DNA from: an uncultured Lachnospiraceae bacterium
Lineage (GTDB): Bacteria; Bacillota; Clostridia; Lachnospirales; Lachnospiraceae
Assembly (NCBI GenBank): GCA_910584205.1
Contig: CAJUAA010000009.1
Location: 1-64,000 of the forward strand
Length of the DNA: 64,000 nucleotides
Direction of reading: 5' to 3'
Of the stretch, positions 32,199 through 39,313 are shown piece by piece. Both the position numbers and the translations under genes were made by a program. A model generated the notes under the pieces. That model saw only the letters and a list, made by a program, of their open reading frames with translations. It did no database searches and was not told the origin of the DNA. Position 1 is the stretch's first letter. Each line of letters starts with the position of its first letter.

Positions 32199-34253
32199 TT
32201 ACAGAAGCATACTCCCCGCCTGGAAGATCACAAAGGAGACGGCCCACGCCGTCGCCAGCTGGAACGCTGCCATGGCCGCCGTCCAGCGCCAGCTTCCGAT
32301 CTCTCTCTTAATCGTCGCCACCGCCGCCATACACGGTACGTAGAGCAGGCAGAACACCATGAGCACATAGGCGTTCAGCGCCCCAAACCCCATGGTCCCC
32401 AAAAGCGCGGACAGATTGCCCATCCCCGCCTCCGTGGTCACATTGCCGATGCCGAAAAGCACCGAGCAGCTGGATACCACCACTTCCTTGGCGGCGATAC
32501 CGGAGATGAGCGCCAGTATGATCTGCCAGTATCCCAGGCCGATGGGCGCAAACACCGGCACCAGCAGTTTTCCGATCACTGCGCCGAAGCTCTGATCCAT
32601 ATCGGTCGTAAAGCCGTGGACGCCCAGATTCATCACCAGCCACATGATGATCGACGCGATAAAGATCGTCGTCCCCGCCTTGGACAGGTAGTCCTTGACC
32701 TTTTCCGACACGTAGACATAGATCGTATGGGCGTTGGGCGTCTTGTATTCCGGAAGCTCGATCAGAAGCATGTCCCCGTCTTTCCCCCGGTCCGTCAGCT
32801 TCATCACATAAGCCACCAGGATGCCCACGGCCAGTCCCAGCACGTACATGGAAAACGCCGCCGCCATGGCGCGGTCCCCGAAAAACAGCTCCGAGAACAG
32901 CACATAGATGGGAAGTCTGGCGCTGCAGGACATAAACGGCGTAATCAGTATGGTCTTCAGCCGGTCCTTCCGGTTCTCCAGCACCCGGGACGCCATCACT
33001 GCCGGGACCGTACATCCGAATCCCAGAAGCATGGGCAGAAACGCCCGGCCGGACAGGCCGATCCGCCCCATGATTCCGTCCATCACATAGGCCACCCTTG
33101 CCATGTATCCGCTGTCCTCCAGAAAGGCCAGAGCCAGAAACAGGATAAAAATATTGGGCAGAAACGTCAGAATCCCGCCCACGCCGGCGATGATGCCGTC
33201 CGTAATCAGGGAAATGAGCATGGGAGCCGTCCCGATGGCAGAAAGCCCGCCGGCCGCCCATGCGGTCAGCCATTCCAGCGCCACTTCAAAATATCCCTTC
33301 AGCCAGTCTCCCACCGTAAAAGTCAGGAAAAAAACGCCCGCCATAATCAGAAGGAACACCGGAAGTCCCAGCACCGGATGGGTCAGGATCCGGTCCGTTC
33401 GGTCCGTGGCTTCCATCTTCTTCGCCCGGTTTACCACACATTCCGCCATCACTTCCTCGATGAAGCTGAATTTCTGGTTGATGATCTCCTTTTCGTAATC
33501 CTGATCCAGAACATCGGACAGATCCATCGGATATCGCTTCTGCAGCTCCTGGTCGTTTTCCAGAATCTTGATGGCGTGCCATCTCAGGTTCCCGACTTCC
33601 GGATACGCCGCGCTCAGACGTTCGCTGATCTCATCGATCTTGTCCTCGATCTCGTCGGAATATACCATGGCGTAGCGCTTGTGGTGTTCCTCCGCGTCCT
33701 TATGGCTGCTGGCCTCCGGATCGTGATGGTGGATGATCTTCTCTCCCTGGGCCTTGTCCTTGTGGTGGACCACCGTATGGATCAGGATCTCCAGCCCGGT
33801 TCTTCGTCTGGCCGACACGGGCACGCACGGAATCCCCAGCATCTCCGGCAGACGGTGAAGATCGATCTCCATGCCCCGCTCCTGTACAATGTCCATCATG
33901 TTCAGCGCCAGCACCACCGGCTTTCCCAGCTCCATGAGCTGCAGCGTCAGATAGAGATTGCGCTCCAGCGCCGAGGCGTCCGCCACATCCACGATCACAT
34001 CCACATCGTCGCTTAAGATGTACTGTCTGGTCACCGTCTCCTCCATCGTATAGGATGTCAGGCTGTAGGTTCCCGGCAGGTCCACCAGACGGCAGCTCTC
34101 GTCATGGAACCGCATGGCGCCTTCCTTTTTCTCCACGGTCACTCCCGGCCAGTTGGCCACCTTCAGATTCGCCCCTGTATAGGCGTTAAACAGCGTCGTC
34201 TTTCCGCAGTTCGGATTTCCGACAAATCCGATGGTCAGTTCTTTTGTATTCAT
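32199..34253 (-). CDS. feoB: Ferrous iron transport protein FeoB
   Basis: 684 aa. The N-terminal G domain has G1 GNPNCGKTTLFNA, G2 PGVTVEKKEG, G3 DLPGTYSLTSY and G4 NMMD. A histidine-rich segment at 159-191 (HTVVHHKDKAQGEKIIHHHD, then SSHKDAEEHH) interrupts the G domain/spacer boundary and is longer than in typical FeoB. The two Gate motifs and multi-pass membrane core follow (GFGCTVPAVMASRVLENRKD; AYKTPNAHTIY-like ELPEYKTPNAHTIYVYVSEK). It imports Fe2+. The start overlaps the feoA stop as ATGA. Confidence 0.95.
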   Translation of the reverse strand: MNTKELTIGFVGNPNCGKTTLFNAYTGANLKVANWPGVTVEKKEGAMRFHDESCRLVDLPGTYSLTSYTMEETVTRQYILSDDVDVIVDVADASALERNLYLTLQLMELGKPVVLALNMMDIVQERGMEIDLHRLPEMLGIPCVPVSARRRTGLEILIHTVVHHKDKAQGEKIIHHHDPEASSHKDAEEHHKRYAMVYSDEIEDKIDEISERLSAAYPEVGNLRWHAIKILENDQELQKRYPMDLSDVLDQDYEKEIINQKFSFIEEVMAECVVNRAKKMEATDRTDRILTHPVLGLPVFLLIMAGVFFLTFTVGDWLKGYFEVALEWLTAWAAGGLSAIGTAPMLISLITDGIIAGVGGILTFLPNIFILFLALAFLEDSGYMARVAYVMDGIMGRIGLSGRAFLPMLLGFGCTVPAVMASRVLENRKDRLKTILITPFMSCSARLPIYVLFSELFFGDRAMAAAFSMYVLGLAVGILVAYVMKLTDRGKDGDMLLIELPEYKTPNAHTIYVYVSEKVKDYLSKAGTTIFIASIIMWLVMNLGVHGFTTDMDQSFGAVIGKLLVPVFAPIGLGYWQIILALISGIAAKEVVVSSCSVLFGIGNVTTEAGMGNLSALLGTMGFGALNAYVLMVFCLLYVPCMAAVATIKREIGSWRWTAAMAAFQLATAWAVSFVIFQAGSMLL

Positions 34254-34477
34254 AACTCCTCCACCTCAATGCACTCTGTAATACACTGTCCTATGGCAAA
34301 ACGGGTCCCCCGGATATTGACGATCATCGCTCCTTTTTTCTTCCGGTTCACCACCGTGACCCGGGTTCCTTCCAGCATTCCGAGCACCTCCAGCCGCCGC
34401 TCCGTCTGTACCGGCAGTTCCATACGGACGATCTTGAGCGTGCTGCCCTTTTTTCCTTCGTATAATTTCATAACCAT
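34250..34477 (-). CDS. feoA: Ferrous iron transport protein FeoA
   Basis: 75 aa, SH3-like beta barrel: TLKIVRMELPVQTERRLEVL, GMLEGTRVTVVNRKKKGAMI, VNIRGTRFAIGQCITECIEV. It activates or stabilises FeoB. It is the first gene after the Fur-like palindrome; CATAACC with GGAG upstream provides translation start. Confidence 0.93.
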   Translation of the reverse strand: MVMKLYEGKKGSTLKIVRMELPVQTERRLEVLGMLEGTRVTVVNRKKKGAMIVNIRGTRFAIGQCITECIEVEEL

Positions 34478-34493
34478 TCTCCGTTATCCCAAA

Positions 34494-34532
34494 ATATAAT
34501 GCAATTGATAATAATTATCAATTGCATTATAT
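34494..34532 (-). promoter_or_regulatory. 39-bp perfect palindrome: Fur box and feoAB promoter
   Basis: Two 19-base arms (ATATAATGCAATTGATAAT and its complement) flank a single central base; the core GATAAT-A-ATTATC is the Fur box. On the minus strand TTGATA and TATATT are 17 bases apart, so the operator covers the -35 and spacer of the feoAB promoter. Because it is a palindrome the same promoter elements face the plus strand, where no gene follows. Confidence 0.85.
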
Positions 34533-34600
34533 AGGATCGCCGCAGCTTTGGCAAGACCAAATACTGCCATGTTCTGTTTTGGCGTACGGACTGTACCGGC

Positions 34601-35260
34601 TTATTCGGATGCCTTCACCGGGGTGATGGTGATGTTCGCCGCTTCAATCCCCGTTTTCCGCTTTACGATATCCTCGATCTGCGCCCGCTGGGAATCGCTG
34701 ACCTGGGTACTGCTGACCACCACGTCCGCGCAGGCGTCGTTGATGCTGACCACCACTTCATCAAATCCCTGCGCCACCAGAAGGGTCTCCGCGGCCAGTT
34801 CCTTCTCCGCCACATCGGTCATCTTCACCATCTCGTTGATGGCGTTCTGCTTCTGCTCTTCTGTGATATTCGCGCTGTTGATCAGCTCCATCAGCATCTC
34901 CTTGTTTCTGGAACGGGTCTGCTCTCTGGTCACCTTGGCCTCCGAAACCAGGCCGACGCCCATGGTGCTGCTGGCAAGGACGGTCTCTCCCACATTCTCT
35001 TCCGCCAGATCCACATCCTCATCCAGACTTTCGATGTCCGAATATCCCTCCTGGTCCTCCGCGTAAAGATCTTCCGCCGAGATGTCTTCCGCCAGATTTC
35101 CTTCCTCCACGTCCTCGACAGCCGTGCTGTTGGCGCTCAGCAGAGATTCGTCCAGCCTGGTCCCTGAATAATTCAGATAACCGGCTACTGCGATCATGGC
35201 CGCAAGCGCTGTGATGATCATCTGGTTTTTCTTAAATACGGGTTTTTTCAACTGCTTCAC
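34601..35260 (-). CDS. spoIIIAH: Stage III sporulation protein AH
   Basis: 219 aa. One N-terminal membrane helix (NQMIITALAAMIAVAGYLNY) is followed by an acidic linker (VDLAEENVGETVLASS) and the YscJ/FliF-like ring-building domain: SANITEEQKQNAINEMVKMT, ETLLVAQGFDEVVVSINDAC. It resides in the mother-cell membrane and binds forespore SpoIIQ, forming the feeding-tube channel. Its ATG overlaps the AG stop by four bases. Last gene of the operon. Confidence 0.93.
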   Translation of the reverse strand: MKQLKKPVFKKNQMIITALAAMIAVAGYLNYSGTRLDESLLSANSTAVEDVEEGNLAEDISAEDLYAEDQEGYSDIESLDEDVDLAEENVGETVLASSTMGVGLVSEAKVTREQTRSRNKEMLMELINSANITEEQKQNAINEMVKMTDVAEKELAAETLLVAQGFDEVVVSINDACADVVVSSTQVSDSQRAQIEDIVKRKTGIEAANITITPVKASE

Positions 35261-35790
35261 TTCATTTCCTCCATTTTCATTATTTTAATTTTATGAGCGT
35301 CGATCCCAAATAATGCCTGTGCGGCTTCCAGAATCTCCTGACGGACCCGGCTGTTCCCTCCGCCCTGGGCGATGACCAGCACTCCTTTTACTTCCGGATT
35401 GGTCTCCGACGTCACATAGGGCGTCCGTTCACTGTTCCCGCGTTCCTCGTAGACGGTCTCTTCCCTGCGCTCCTCCAGATCCAGCGCCACATCCTTTTCC
35501 ACCTTTTTCTCTCCGGTCCCCTCGAAGGTCAGCATGACCTGTACCTGCCCCACCCCCTCCACCTTCTCCAGAAGCTCCTCCAGCCTCTGCTCCATCCGGC
35601 TTTCATATTCTTCTTCCCTGGTCTTCGTTTCCTCCAGAACCGCCGGTGTCTCCGTATCCTCCCGCTCCTCCTTCTGTTCCACCGGAACCGCGATCACCGC
35701 CAGCAGAAGGCCCGCAAGGATCAGGATCATCAGCTGATCCTTCTTCGGCGGCCAGTATTTTTTCCTGATTTCCATCCACTTTTCTTTCAT
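35257..35790 (-). CDS. spoIIIAG: Stage III sporulation protein AG
   Basis: 177 aa. A membrane helix (LMILILAGLLLAVIAVPVEQ) is followed by a charged stretch and a ring-building domain: LEELLEKVEGVGQVQVMLTF, TNPEVKGVLVIAQGGGNSRV and EILEAAQALFGIDAHKIKIM. SpoIIIAG forms a large ring in the sporulation channel. Translation is coupled on both sides through four-base overlaps. Confidence 0.93.
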   Translation of the reverse strand: MKEKWMEIRKKYWPPKKDQLMILILAGLLLAVIAVPVEQKEEREDTETPAVLEETKTREEEYESRMEQRLEELLEKVEGVGQVQVMLTFEGTGEKKVEKDVALDLEERREETVYEERGNSERTPYVTSETNPEVKGVLVIAQGGGNSRVRQEILEAAQALFGIDAHKIKIMKMEEMK

Positions 35791-36020
35791 GGAACCCGTT
35801 CCACCTCCCGCTCCAGCTCCTGGACCAGCGCTGCCGCATCCATCTGCTCCACCAGACGGAACACTTTGAATACCGGCTGCAGCAGGAGAAGGACCATCAG
35901 AAGCCCCAGATAAAATCTTACATACCGTTCATACATTTTTCCCGGCAGCAGGTTCAAAACCATCTGCTCCAGCAGATAGAACACCGCCGCATACCTGACC
36001 ATATTCAGTAGTTCCTGCAT
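35787..36020 (-). CDS. spoIIIAF: Stage III sporulation protein AF, short form
   Basis: 77 aa from ATG at 36020 behind GAGGAGGAG. Two membrane helices are visible (YAAVFYLLEQMVLNLLP and FYLGLLMVLLLLQPVFKVFR), after which the protein ends in VQELEREVERVP. Bacillus SpoIIIAF has about 205 residues, with a soluble ring-building domain after the two helices; that domain is absent here. The gene position between AE and AG is normal. Other Lachnospiraceae may have the same short form; I cannot tell from this window. Confidence 0.8.
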   Translation of the reverse strand: MQELLNMVRYAAVFYLLEQMVLNLLPGKMYERYVRFYLGLLMVLLLLQPVFKVFRLVEQMDAAALVQELEREVERVP

Positions 36021-36031
36021 AACTCCTCCTC

Positions 36032-37069
36032 TCAGGGGCCCGTCAGCGCCGTCGTCAGCGCAATCGTCAGAAGAAACAGCACCAGCATGGTAAATACCGC
36101 CTGAAGCAGCAGCCTGACCCCGTTTCCCATACCGCTCAGGCAGTCCGTGATCCGCTCGTCCGACACCGGCTGCAGCACCGCCGCCAGCACATAATAGGCG
36201 GCCATGATGATCGCAAGCTTGGCCAGCGGAATCAGGCAGAGCGCGATCAGCGCCACCAGTCCCGCCGCCCCGATGCCGTTCTTGATCAGCATGGCGGAAC
36301 CAAATACCATGTCCGTGACGGAGCTGCTCATGTCGCCCACGCCCGGCACCATCTCCAGTCCCTGGCTGACCGCCGTGTTGCGGAAGGCGTCCGCCGCCGG
36401 CGATATGATGCCCTGGATCAGGTGAAAGCCCATGACTGCCGCCAGTACGGCCTTCAGGCTCCATTTCACCATGAGTTCCGCCAGCTCCGCAAACCGGGTC
36501 AGCCGTTCCTCCTTTGATAAATGATTCACAAGCACCAGCAGCACATAGATCTCGATGCAGGGAAGGATAAATACCTGCGTAAACCAGCGGAGCAAAGATA
36601 TGAGCAGCAGGATAAATTCATAATAGATCCCTGCGGATACGGTATAGGAAGAAAGCGTCATGGCAAGGAAATACGCCGGCGCCAGCACGGACATAAAATT
36701 CTGCATATGTTCCATAACTTCCTGCGCGATCCCCATACTGTTCCTGAAGGATGTCATCAGCAGAAGAAACAGGATCATGTAGATCATGCAGAAGCTGATG
36801 TGGGAGACGCTGCGGTTCTGAAAGACATCCGCAAAGTGAAGCAGCACCGCCGCCGCCACGGCCAGGATCAGGATATGGATCCACAGCTGCTTCTGCGCCA
36901 TCAGCTCCTCCAGAAAAACATCCTGCAGAAAACCGGCCGCATACCGGAAGGACAGGAGATTCTCGCCCCGCATCCCCTGTTCCGCCATCTCCCGGAAATT
37001 CATCCCGTTTCCGAGAATCTCGTCCAGCACTCTCTGAATCTCACCAAAATCGATCTCTTCCACAGTCAT
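36032..37069 (-). CDS. spoIIIAE: Stage III sporulation protein AE
   Basis: 345 aa, polytopic. The N-terminus up to 75 is soluble (EIDFGEIQRVLDEILGNGMN), then about eight membrane segments including IHILILAVAAAVLLHFADVF, MIYMILFLLLMTSFRNSMG and LLLQAVFTMLVLFLLTIALT; GLEMVPGVGDMSSSVTDMVF is the family's best-conserved loop. It is part of the SpoIIIA secretion-like complex in the outer forespore membrane. Confidence 0.92.
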   Translation of the reverse strand: MTVEEIDFGEIQRVLDEILGNGMNFREMAEQGMRGENLLSFRYAAGFLQDVFLEELMAQKQLWIHILILAVAAAVLLHFADVFQNRSVSHISFCMIYMILFLLLMTSFRNSMGIAQEVMEHMQNFMSVLAPAYFLAMTLSSYTVSAGIYYEFILLLISLLRWFTQVFILPCIEIYVLLVLVNHLSKEERLTRFAELAELMVKWSLKAVLAAVMGFHLIQGIISPAADAFRNTAVSQGLEMVPGVGDMSSSVTDMVFGSAMLIKNGIGAAGLVALIALCLIPLAKLAIIMAAYYVLAAVLQPVSDERITDCLSGMGNGVRLLLQAVFTMLVLFLLTIALTTALTGP

Positions 37070-37449
37070 CCTCCCAGAAATGTCTGTATGGTGTCCAGAA
37101 GCGCGGTCAGCACCGGAATGCTGACCGCCAGCACCGACAGCTTGCCGAAGATCTGGATCTGCCCCGCGATGGTCTGATACCCGGCATCCTTACACAGGTC
37201 GGAGGCAAACTCCGCAATGTACGTAATTCCGACGATCTTCATCAGGATCTGGAGGTATCCCGCTTTCAGCGGCAGACAATCCTGGACTGCCTGCAGCCCG
37301 TCCATGATGACAGAAAGCTTCTCTGCCACAAAGGAGAAAATCAGAAGGCTGATGCCCAGACACAAATACACCGAATAGTCAGGCTTCAGCGCTTTCAGCT
37401 GAAGCGCCATCAGGATTCCCGTAATCCCCAGAAACGCAACCCGGACCAT
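37066..37449 (-). CDS. spoIIIAD: Stage III sporulation protein AD
   Basis: 127 aa from the ATG at 37449, chosen for the GGGAGGTGAACAGG site; the longer frame upstream is not family-like. Four membrane segments: FLGITGILMALQLKALKPDY, YLCLGISLLIFSFVAEKLSV, IVGITYIAEFASDLCKDAG and LSVLAVSIPVLTALLDTI. Related to stator or export-apparatus small subunits. The stop overlaps the AE start. Confidence 0.92.
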   Translation of the reverse strand: MVRVAFLGITGILMALQLKALKPDYSVYLCLGISLLIFSFVAEKLSVIMDGLQAVQDCLPLKAGYLQILMKIVGITYIAEFASDLCKDAGYQTIAGQIQIFGKLSVLAVSIPVLTALLDTIQTFLGG

Positions 37450-37504
37450 CACCTGTTCACCTCCCTCTGCATGTTCAGCGGTTTTTCCGGTATCCTCCGC
37501 GTGT

Positions 37505-37699
37505 TTACAGCAGGAACAGCCGCTGCATGGTCTCAAACAGCTCATATACATACGGAATGATCCAGAACAGTACAAGCAAAAGTCCCGCAAGGCTCGTCAG
37601 AAATGCCTGTTCTTCCCGGCCGCTGTGCTTCAGCACCTGCGAGAGCACAGACACGAGGATCCCCACCGCCGCGATCTTGAATATCAATGTTTCACTCAT
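37505..37699 (-). CDS. spoIIIAC: Stage III sporulation protein AC
   Basis: 64 aa with two membrane helices (IFKIAAVGILVSVLSQVL and FLTSLAGLLLVLFWIIPYVY). Its size and position between AB and AD are standard. Confidence 0.92.
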   Translation of the reverse strand: MSETLIFKIAAVGILVSVLSQVLKHSGREEQAFLTSLAGLLLVLFWIIPYVYELFETMQRLFLL

Positions 37700-37725
37700 A
37701 TTGGCTCCTGCTTTCCATCATTTCT

Positions 37726-38244
37726 TCAGAATATCAGTATGGCCAGCGCCGCTCCCCCAAGCGCCCCCATATACCGATACAGCTTCCGGCGGCTCTCCGC
37801 CGTAGCAGCCGCGTCGGAGACAGACCGCCTCAGCTGCTCCAGATAGTGATCCAGCGTATTGACCTGCATCTCCACATCCAGATATCCCAGCATCCCGCCC
37901 AGCGCCTCCAGTCCGGACCACTCCTGGCTGCTGATGTGGAGCCCCTTCAGATCCTGCTTCATGTTCTTTTTCCACAGGCTGTCAGCAGTACCGCCCCGGC
38001 GCTCCTGCAGCTCTTCCCCCATATGGCGGAAAAAATCGCCGAAGGGCGGCGGCGCGCCTGCGGACAGATGCAGAAACGCTTCCGGCAGCGGCTGGTGCAT
38101 ATAACGGATCTCGCCTTTTAAGAGAAGCATCCGTTGTTCCAGCTCCTCCAGTTCCCGGATCCTCAGATCCAGCTCCGCGGCGCAGAGGATGCCGATCCCC
38201 GTGCTCCCGGCCAGAATGCAGACCATCCCCAGAGCCTTCAGCAT
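37726..38244 (-). CDS. spoIIIAB: Stage III sporulation protein AB
   Basis: 172 aa. One helix at each end (GMVCILAGSTGIGILCAAEL and MGALGGAALAILIF) encloses a soluble helical domain, EELEQRMLLLKGEIRYMHQP and LQERRGGTADSLWKKNMKQD, related to GspF-type inner-membrane platform proteins. Seven-base overlap with AA. Confidence 0.92.
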   Translation of the reverse strand: MLKALGMVCILAGSTGIGILCAAELDLRIRELEELEQRMLLLKGEIRYMHQPLPEAFLHLSAGAPPPFGDFFRHMGEELQERRGGTADSLWKKNMKQDLKGLHISSQEWSGLEALGGMLGYLDVEMQVNTLDHYLEQLRRSVSDAAATAESRRKLYRYMGALGGAALAILIF

Positions 38245-39161
38245 CCCTCTTCCCCCTGGCCGACCGGCCGGCCGGACGCGTCCAGAATCCGGTGGAGCCT
38301 GCCCGGCTTTCCGGACGCTTTCAGAAAGACATACCGCTCAAATATCCCCGTCTCCACCATCTCCCGCAGCACCGGTTTTCGCTTCAGCTCCTCCATGCTG
38401 CTGCCGTGAACCGTCGCCACGACCACACATCCGCAGTTGACGGCAAGCGTCAGCGCTTCCATGTCTTCCCTGCTGCCGATCTCATCCACCGCCACCACCT
38501 TCGGCGCCATGGAACGGATCAGCATCATCATGCCTTCCGCCTTCGGGCAGCCGTCCAGCACGTCCGTCCGAAGCCCCACATCGTTCCCCGGTACCCCCCG
38601 AAAGCTTCCTGCGATCTCCGACCGCTCGTCAACCACGCCCACCGTCAGCCCCGGATACCCCGGCTCCCCGTCTGAGACCTGCCGGATGCAGTCCCGAAGC
38701 AGCGTCGTCTTCCCGTGTCCGGGCGCCGATACGATCAGCGTATGCAAAAGCCCGTCTTCTTTTCGAATCCAGGGAAGCAGCCGGTCCGCACAGCCTTTCA
38801 CCTCATGGGCAAAACGGATGTTCAGAGACGACACGTCCGTAACGGTCCGGATCTTTCCCCTTTCCACCACCGCCCGGCCCGCGATCCCCACCCGGTGTCC
38901 GCCCGGCAAAGACAGATACCCCTGCCGGATCTCATCCTCATAGGCATACAGGGAATAACCGGAAAGATACGCCAGGATCTCCTGCAGCTGCGCCTTCTTC
39001 ACCGCCGTCTTTGACCGGTATTCCCGGTTTCCGCACAACGCCAGCACCGGCCGCTCCGCCCGGATCCGGATCTCCTGCAGATTTTCTGTATCGATCTTCC
39101 ACGCCTCCATCGTCGTCCTGAGAAATTCCGGGAAAATCGAGGATAATTCATCATGTCTCAT
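38238..39161 (-). CDS. spoIIIAA: Stage III sporulation protein AA, secretion-type ATPase
   Basis: 307 aa. Walker A VSAPGHGKTTLLRDCIRQ at about 145-153, DERSEIAGSF and the ATPase element VVAVDEIGSREDMEALTLAV; the N-terminal GHRVGIAGRAVVERG precedes it. It resembles type II/IV secretion ATPases and energises the SpoIIIA channel. The AAGGAG site lies 13 bases before ATG. First gene of the eight-gene operon. Confidence 0.93.
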   Translation of the reverse strand: MRHDELSSIFPEFLRTTMEAWKIDTENLQEIRIRAERPVLALCGNREYRSKTAVKKAQLQEILAYLSGYSLYAYEDEIRQGYLSLPGGHRVGIAGRAVVERGKIRTVTDVSSLNIRFAHEVKGCADRLLPWIRKEDGLLHTLIVSAPGHGKTTLLRDCIRQVSDGEPGYPGLTVGVVDERSEIAGSFRGVPGNDVGLRTDVLDGCPKAEGMMMLIRSMAPKVVAVDEIGSREDMEALTLAVNCGCVVVATVHGSSMEELKRKPVLREMVETGIFERYVFLKASGKPGRLHRILDASGRPVGQGEEGC

Positions 39162-39184
39162 ACCATTGTCCAGCTCCTTAACTC

Positions 39185-39212
39185 AATATATGAAAAAGGA
39201 CAGGTTTTATGA
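39185..39212 (-). promoter_or_regulatory. Possible sigma-E promoter of spoIIIA
   Basis: TCATAAA (39206-39212) and CATATATT (39185-39192) are separated by 13 bases, close to the sigma-E pattern (ATA at -35, CATAxAxT at -10). They lie 24 bases before the spoIIIAA ATG. The operon is sigma-E controlled in Bacillus; no sigma-A promoter is evident here. Confidence 0.5.
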
Positions 39213-39270
39213 CCATGAAATTTCTCCCGCAAAGACAGCGCGGTTCCCGGCTGCACCGGAAACCGCGCGC

Positions 39271-39297
39271 AAAAAAACCGCCGCATGGCGCGGCGGT
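39271..39297 (-). terminator. Terminator after pnp
   Basis: ACCGCCGC, loop of five, GCGGCGGT, then TTTTTTT on the minus strand, 17 bases after the pnp stop. Downstream, 39239-39269 contains a second GC-rich inverted repeat (GCGCGGTT/AACCGCGC). Confidence 0.9.
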
Positions 39298-39313
39298 TCT
39301 TTCTTTTTCTGTT

